A DNA stretch of 42,490 nucleotides from Paludibacteraceae bacterium (lineage in GTDB: Bacteria > Bacteroidota > Bacteroidia > Bacteroidales > Paludibacteraceae): assembly GCA_017446455.1 (NCBI GenBank), contig JAFSQV010000028.1, positions 1 to 42,490 of the forward strand, given 5' to 3'. Below, piece by piece: positions 41,391 through 42,490 of the stretch. The translations under genes and the position numbers were made by a program. How positions within the stretch are numbered: the stretch's first letter is position 1; every line of letters begins with the position of its first letter. Under the pieces are notes generated by a model, which saw nothing but the letters and a program-made list of their open reading frames with translations, ran no database searches and was not told the origin of the DNA.

Positions 41391-42490
41391 ACTTGTTCCT
41401 CCTTTGTACTTTGTACATTGTCACTTTGTCCCTTTACCTTAATATCCATAAAGATAAATTTCTTGCGTAGCGCTTCCTGCTTGTCGCGGTCGCCGTGGCG
41501 TGACATCACACCGTAGAGGACCGGTACGACATAGAGCGTGAGGAAGGTTGAGACGGTCAGACCGCCGATGACGACGATACCCAGCGGCTGCTACATCTCG
41601 GCACCTTCACCGGAAGAAACTGCCATAGGAATCATACCAAGGATGGTTGTGAACGCCGTCATGAGGACCGGACGGATACGGCTGCGTCCGGACATTTGGA
41701 TAGCCGTGTTCAGTTCGTAGCCGCGCTCACGCATGAGGTTGATATAGTCCACAAGCACGATACCGTTCTTCACCACAATACCCACCAGGAGAACCAGACC
41801 GAGGGCACCGATCATATCCAGTGAACGACCTGTGAGCCAGAGGGCTACGATGACACCCGAGAGGGCAAACGGAATGGAGAACATAATGATTGCCGGCATT
41901 CGGAGAGACTCGAACTGCGATGCCATGACGATATATACCAGCATGATAATCATCAGACCGAGAAGAATCATGTCGGAGAAAGTATCCTGCTGCGTCTCGT
42001 AGTTACCGCCTATATGGGTGGAATAGCCTACAGGAATATCGAGTTGAGGAATAACCTCTGTCTCAATCGCTTTTGCCAGTTCACCGAGGGTGGTATTGTA
42101 CGGCGTAGCCTTGACGGTTACGATACGCTGACGTGCCTTACGCTCGATGGTAGGTGGTGCCCAGTATTCGCCGACCGTTGCCACCTCGGAGAGTTTGACG
42201 GTCTTACCCGTCACCGTAGGGATAGAGAGGTTGAGGATGTCGGAGATCGAGTTGCGGTCTTCCTCCATGAGGCGTACCACGATGTCGTACTCCGAGCCGT
42301 CATCCTTGAGATAGCCGCACGCCATACCTGCCACGCGGTTGCGGAGGTAGGTAGAGATAGTAGCGGAGCTCAGGCCGAGACGCGACGCTTTCTCTTTATC
42401 CACGGTAATCTTGATATCCGGACGGTCGTCCTCACGGGAGATATTCACGTCGCGGGCACCGGGCAGTTGCGAAATCAGTTGGCGGCATTG
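41387..42490 (-). pseudogene. RND efflux pump, 3' part, with in-frame amber codon
   Basis: This is the C-terminal third of an inner-membrane RND (AcrB/CusA-like) pump, open to the right edge. It shows the porter segment ending SREDDRPDIKI, DKEKASRLGLSSATISTYLRN, SQFESLRMPAIIMFSIPFALSG, and the helix pair GLVLLVGIVVKNGIVLVDYINLMRERG. The frame meets TAG at 41591-41593, directly after GEGAEM, where related pumps have Trp (TGG). Beyond it the same frame continues [19 protein letters not shown] and so on, the last membrane helix, to TGA at 41387-41389. A single G-to-A change explains this. The final residues (KGQSDNVQSTKEEQV) come from a heptamer array. As written, the protein lacks its last helix. 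Confidence 0.85.
41404..41431. repeat. Heptamer array in the tail of the RND gene
   Basis: Plus-strand units TTGTACT, TTGTACA, TTGTCAC, TTTGTCC. On the minus strand they encode the last polar residues of the RND reading frame, before its TGA and the overlapping start of the PII-like gene. It is the same class of array as in thiL. Confidence 0.8.

Noticed and set aside
41591-41593. TAG recoded as an amino acid
   Set aside because: TAG serves as the proper stop of kduI and of the PII-like gene in this window.

Overview
The window looks like chromosomal DNA of a Bacteroidota member, most likely order Bacteroidales. The evidence is a 2529-residue SprA (the type IX secretion translocon) next to ruvA, a GldG-like protein, a PorT-like barrel, DUF5683 and DUF4861 proteins, and four promoters of the Bacteroidota form (TTTG or a close match, 18-20 bp, TAnnTTTG). 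I cannot name the species. No rRNA, tRNA, insertion sequence, phage or CRISPR locus was found. No gene-free stretch exceeds 300 bases. The largest gaps (281-467, 27477-27666, 28168-28375) hold tandem repeats, a terminator and a hairpin.

Layout. 1-470: the end of a small membrane protein, a bidirectional terminator, and the end of a convergent EamA-family transporter. 1497-1611: back-to-back divergent promoters. 1612-20851: a long plus-strand series of closely packed genes: murG, an AsmA-like protein, an NrnA-like DHH phosphoesterase, a double-parvulin chaperone, GldG-like, a LysM/receptor-fold protein, an outer-membrane barrel, a polyuronate catabolism trio (kduI, kduD, DUF4861 lipoprotein), a GT9 transferase, parA, parB, DUF5683, an MltD-like lytic transglycosylase, a MerR regulator and YfhO. 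20831-32281: a minus-strand surface-polysaccharide operon starting with thiL and ispD, then GT4, kdsD, a HAD phosphatase, a CMP-sugar synthetase-like gene, an HMGL-like aldolase, a broken TPP enzyme, a second HAD phosphatase, a sialyltransferase-like GT, a capsule transferase and GT2. Its middle (about 21.7-27.5 kb) is visibly more AT-rich than the flanks. 32440-41100: ruvA, sprA and a NadR-like kinase. 41097-42490: a PII-like protein and the end of an RND pump interrupted by an amber codon.

The glycan genes form a plausible pathway: keto-acid sugar assembly, dephosphorylation, CMP activation and transfer by a CMP-sugar-using type transferase. No NeuB/KdsA-type synthase is present; a DRE-TIM (HMGL-like) aldolase and a TPP enzyme sit where one would be expected. 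This is the best candidate for an undescribed pathway here.

The other striking feature is structural. Degenerate short tandem repeats of exactly 7, 9 or 11 bp occur at gene junctions and, for the 7-bp class, in frame inside conserved enzymes (MurG, NrnA-like, GldG-like, EamA, IspD, ThiL, RND tail). At junctions they supply stop codons, A/G-rich leader sequence and start codons. The unit sequences differ from place to place while the period is kept, which suggests a local process that creates or maintains them.
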